Shown here one piece after another: positions 39,954-46,634 of a stretch of DNA of 46,634 nt. Location of the stretch: the NCBI GenBank assembly GCA_005877775.1, contig VBOJ01000013.1, positions 1-46,634 of the forward strand, in the 5' to 3' direction. The position numbers and the translations under genes are program-made. The stretch is from Nitrospirota bacterium. Lineage in GTDB: Bacteria; Nitrospirota; Nitrospiria; Nitrospirales; Nitrospiraceae. The notes beneath the pieces were generated by a model. It did no database searches. It was not told the DNA's origin and worked only from the letters and a program-made list of their open reading frames with translations. Position 1 is the first letter of the stretch. Every line of letters begins with the position of its first letter.

Positions 39954-40050
39954 AGGAATGGCGAATGGTTCATGGCTAATGGCTGATGAACTCTTGAAAA
40001 TGAGCCGTCCTCTTGTTCTTCATCGACCATTGGCCATCAGCCATCGGCTC
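39954..40050. repeat. Inverted-repeat element H (ATGGCTGA-type), between the AMMECR1 gene and the DUF1015 gene
   Basis: Left arm 39957-39990 reads AATGGCGAATGGTTCATGG then CTAATGGCTGATGAA; right arm 40018-40050 is its imperfect reverse complement (TTCATCGACCATTGGCC and ATCAGCCATCGGCTC). The word ATGGCTGAT is shared with element A. It fills the gap between two - strand genes. Confidence 0.8.
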
Positions 40051-40581
40051 TCACTTGTACCGCTTCACTTCAAACCGTCGTATCTCCACAGAATCGTTCA
40101 TGCCCAGGCCCGCTTTCTTCCGGGCTACTTCCACCTGCTCAGCGACCGAGTTGATTCCCTCAATGTCCGGTAGCAAGACACTGTGCCTGGTGCCCGAGCG
40201 CAGGATGATGCCGTACCGCCGATGATCGAGCCCGGAGAGGTCGAGCACCGGCTCAGCCGGCCCAAGTACGTCAACGGAAATCTCCAACTCGTGCAACTCA
40301 GACCACTCGATTGGGGGAAACCGCGGATCGCGTGTGGCCGAGCCGATCGCGTTCTCAATGACTTCCTCAGCCAGCGTGACGTGGGCCGGTTCAGTCGTTC
40401 CCACACAGCCACGCAATTCACCCTGTCGCTTCAGACAGACGAACACCCCTGCGGGCACCCGTGCGTCCGGCATCCCAACGAACAGGATGTCCGGTGGTTC
40501 GATGACGCGCTGCTCTGACAGAAATGTTGCGATCGCCTCCGCTGCCAACCTGACCAGCGGGTGCGCTGTATCGAAGAACAT
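40051..40581 (-). CDS. AMMECR1-domain protein (AmmeMemoRadiSam system protein A)
   Basis: A 176-residue protein that is a single AMMECR1 domain. The signature CLKRQGELRGCVGT holds the family's conserved Cys, and ATRDPRFPPIEWSEL follows. AMMECR1 proteins are often fused or linked with Memo-like and radical-SAM partners, in a system whose role is not settled. Neither partner is in this window. The ATG at 40581 starts at the conserved HPLVRLAAEAI segment; an upstream TTG at 40614 adds 11 residues. DUF1015 follows and a polyprenyl synthase precedes, all on the - strand. Confidence 0.88.
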   Translation of the reverse strand: MFFDTAHPLVRLAAEAIATFLSEQRVIEPPDILFVGMPDARVPAGVFVCLKRQGELRGCVGTTEPAHVTLAEEVIENAIGSATRDPRFPPIEWSELHELEISVDVLGPAEPVLDLSGLDHRRYGIILRSGTRHSVLLPDIEGINSVAEQVEVARKKAGLGMNDSVEIRRFEVKRYK

Positions 40582-40671
40582 CGTCAGCCGCTCTAGAACA
40601 CTGTCAGCGATCAACAGTCAACCTGGGCCAGGAACGCTGGTCGCTGAGGGCTGAATGAATGCCGTGGGATG

Positions 40672-41676
40672 CTACCGATCGCGGGTGACCATATAATCCG
40701 CGACGACCGACAATGCGCGCTTCGGCAAGGAATCCTCGAACCCGCCCAAATCCCGATTGGCGGCAGCCACAAAGGTACGTGCTCGCTCCATTGCGTATGA
40801 AATGGAGCCGAATTCCTGCATGAGAGAGATGATGCGGAGGAGGTCAGCCTCGGCCAGAGTCCTGGTCTCCATGCGGTCTTTGATCATCTGCCTGTCCTGG
40901 TCCGAGCAATGGTGCAGGAGGTGCAGGAGAGGAAGCGTGACTTTGCCCTGTCGGAGATCTTGCCCCAGGGACTTGCCGAGCCGGTCACCATTGGCGGCGT
41001 AATCGAGCGTGTCGTCGGCGACTTGAAACGCAATCCCGAGATGCTGGCCAAAACGAAACAGAACCGCTTCCTTATCAGCCGGTGCGCCGCCGATGATGCC
41101 GCCGATTCGGCAGGCTGCCGCAATCAGCCCTGCTGTCTTATGTTCCACGATGCGTAGATATTCTGTTTCCGTAATGAGAGGGTTGCCGTTGTAGTAGAGT
41201 TGCAGCACCTCGCCCTCCGCCATTTTCCGGCAGGCTTCAGACAGGGCTTCATTGATCGCCTGGTTTCGAAACCCCACGATCTGGCAAATGGCTTTGGAAT
41301 ACAGGTAATCACCAACCAGAATGCTGATCTGGTTGCCCCATAACTTGCGGGCGGTCTGGCGGCCTCGACGCAAATCGGCATCGTCCACCACGTCGTCGTG
41401 CAGCAGCGTCGCCGTGTGGATATATTCAACCAGGCTTCCAAGAACCAAGTGCTCTTTAGCGGAGTAGCCACAGACTCGCGCGCAGAGGAGAAGGAGCAGG
41501 GGACGGAGACGCTTGCCCCCGCTGCTCAGGATGTGGGAGGCCACCGTATTGACGAGGGCCACATTGGAATCGAGGTTTTTTCGGAGCTGGTCCTCGACCC
41601 CCTCGAGTTCCTCACGGTAGGCGTCCCAGACGTCCGCCATCGTGTGGATCGTTGAGGTCGCAGGTCCATTTTTCAT
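40672..41676 (-). CDS. ispB: Polyprenyl diphosphate synthase (IspB-like)
   Basis: A 334-residue trans-prenyl chain elongase that would build the long side chain of the respiratory quinone. The first Asp-rich motif is LLHDDVVDDADLRRG and the second is FQVADDTLDYAANGD, with GGKRLRP (isopentenyl-diphosphate binding) at the N-terminus. Residues just before the first motif (EYIHTAT) have small side chains rather than bulky aromatics, which favours long products. Product length (C35-C50) is inferred. It is divergent from gltB. Confidence 0.9.
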   Translation of the reverse strand: MKNGPATSTIHTMADVWDAYREELEGVEDQLRKNLDSNVALVNTVASHILSSGGKRLRPLLLLLCARVCGYSAKEHLVLGSLVEYIHTATLLHDDVVDDADLRRGRQTARKLWGNQISILVGDYLYSKAICQIVGFRNQAINEALSEACRKMAEGEVLQLYYNGNPLITETEYLRIVEHKTAGLIAAACRIGGIIGGAPADKEAVLFRFGQHLGIAFQVADDTLDYAANGDRLGKSLGQDLRQGKVTLPLLHLLHHCSDQDRQMIKDRMETRTLAEADLLRIISLMQEFGSISYAMERARTFVAAANRDLGGFEDSLPKRALSVVADYMVTRDR

Positions 41677-41956
41677 GCGGGGATACTAGGGCAGGGCCTG
41701 TGGTTTGTCAAGACTCTTTGCGCGCGAACGTCACCGAGTTCCGCGCGTTTGGAGCGCGGACAGAGTGGACAAACCGTTCGTCGTTTGCTTGACAGAACGA
41801 CGCGCTATCCAGTATGGTTGCATTTCAATTTTCCCGTGTGTTTTTCATGCCATGACCGAGGTCAGGGCCCCCGGTCGGTGGTCCTTTCCCGCACGCGTCC
41901 AGACCCGACGGTCACGCACCTAGCAGCGCGAAAACTGGGCAGGAACTAGGACAAAG
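41677..41956. other. Divergent intergenic region between ispB and gltB (280 bp)
   Basis: No protein is encoded here. It holds the gltB promoter listed separately and a roughly 130-base leader in which I found no clear riboswitch fold. The inverted word CGCGCG...CGCGCG and the GCGCGTTTGGAGCGC segment around 41736-41760 form a small hairpin upstream of the promoter whose meaning is unclear. Confidence 0.5.
41789..41818 (+). promoter_or_regulatory. Sigma-70-type promoter of gltB
   Basis: TTGACA (41789-41794) is a perfect -35 hexamer, followed after 18 bases by TATGGT (41813-41818) as -10. Transcription would begin near 41825, giving a leader of about 130 bases before the ATG at 41957. The perfect -35 and the location in a divergent gap make this the best promoter in the window. 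Confidence 0.6.
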
Positions 41957-46504
<4,548 letters not shown>

Positions 46505-46634
46505 AGACGCGTGAAGCGCGAGGGGCCAGGCGCGTCGATCGCGTCTCTTGCGTCGTTGCGTGCAGCGTCTCTTGCGCAAAAGACGCTACGGCTCGACTGA
46601 GCTCGCCGAAGTCAGACGCTATTGACGCTCTACG
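46505..46634. repeat. Partial GCGTC-rich repeat element I downstream of gltB (runs off the window)
   Basis: The sequence after gltB is rich in GCGTC and GACGC words (for example CGCGTCTCTTGCGTCG and AAAAGACGCTACGG), like the cores of elements B, C and F. Positions 46593-46619 are identical over 27 bases to 36586-36612 inside copA. The right end is cut off by the window, so its full structure is unknown. Confidence 0.7.

Noticed and set aside
24725-40050. Repeats as a possible CRISPR array
   Set aside because: The copies are kilobases apart, are inverted rather than direct, and have no unique equal-length spacers; no cas gene is present.

Overview
The window reads as ordinary chromosome of a GC-rich Gram-negative bacterium. 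Gene content and protein character (paired GH57/GalT genes, an AmgK-MurU pair, PepSY and Spy-like periplasmic proteins, DUF4396, DUF5996 and UBP-zinc-finger proteins, many small redox proteins) suggest a Nitrospira-like member of the Nitrospirota. That assignment is an inference from remembered gene repertoires; no rRNA is present to prove it. I see no tRNA, rRNA, CRISPR array, phage or insertion-sequence transposase.

Layout. (1) 1-6056: the 3' end of a surface-polysaccharide operon on the + strand (asparagine-synthase-like 3' fragment, GT4 glycosyltransferase, polyprenyl-phosphate sugar-1-P transferase, FAD oxidoreductase, GT4 glycosyltransferase, DegT/DnrJ aminotransferase), with start/stop overlaps or tiny gaps. 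(2) 6091-7590, - strand: a secreted mosaic protein ending in a Lon-protease-like domain whose catalytic Ser and Lys are both Glu. (3) 7902-15716, + strand: a long run of small redox and stress genes (leaderless HtrA-like protease, DoxX, pirin, ferredoxin-metallo-beta-lactamase fusion, VOC protein, DUF4396, rhodanese, DedA-rhodanese fusion, DUF5996, UBP zinc finger, HAD phosphatase). (4) 15852-20320: secreted Ig-like protein, exported HtrA-like protease, CBS protein, TIGR02466 oxygenase, DUF4124 membrane protein and a small anchored protein. (5) 20545-24650, - strand: ilvD, PepSY, Spy/CpxP-like, DUF2892 and a DnaJ/CbpA-type co-chaperone. (6) 24829-29581, - strand: a TtuA-type tRNA thiolation enzyme, its probable ubiquitin-like sulfur carrier, galT and a GH57 glucanase. 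(7) 29719-33977: VanZ, aldo/keto reductase, amgK-murU (peptidoglycan recycling) and an anchored Cys-rich protein. (8) 34162-41676, - strand: copA, an orphan NtrC-type regulator, DUF1015, AMMECR1 and a polyprenyl diphosphate synthase. (9) 41957-46504, + strand: gltB with a recognisable promoter.

The feature that ordinary genes do not explain is a set of imperfect inverted-repeat elements that fill intergenic gaps from 24.7 kb to the end and are absent from the first 24.7 kb. Their arms are built of iterated 7-8-nt words (GGCGTGA-type, ATTTGGTG-type or ATGGCTGA-type), and one family carries a core with many GCGTC/GACGC pentamers. Two almost identical core copies in inverted orientation bracket the sulfur-carrier gene. 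One of them supplies that gene's last codons, adding seven residues after the Gly-Gly that should be the C-terminus. Another hairpin-rich element lies in frame inside copA. These repeats, the degenerate Lon-like protein and the redox run are the points most worth a second look.
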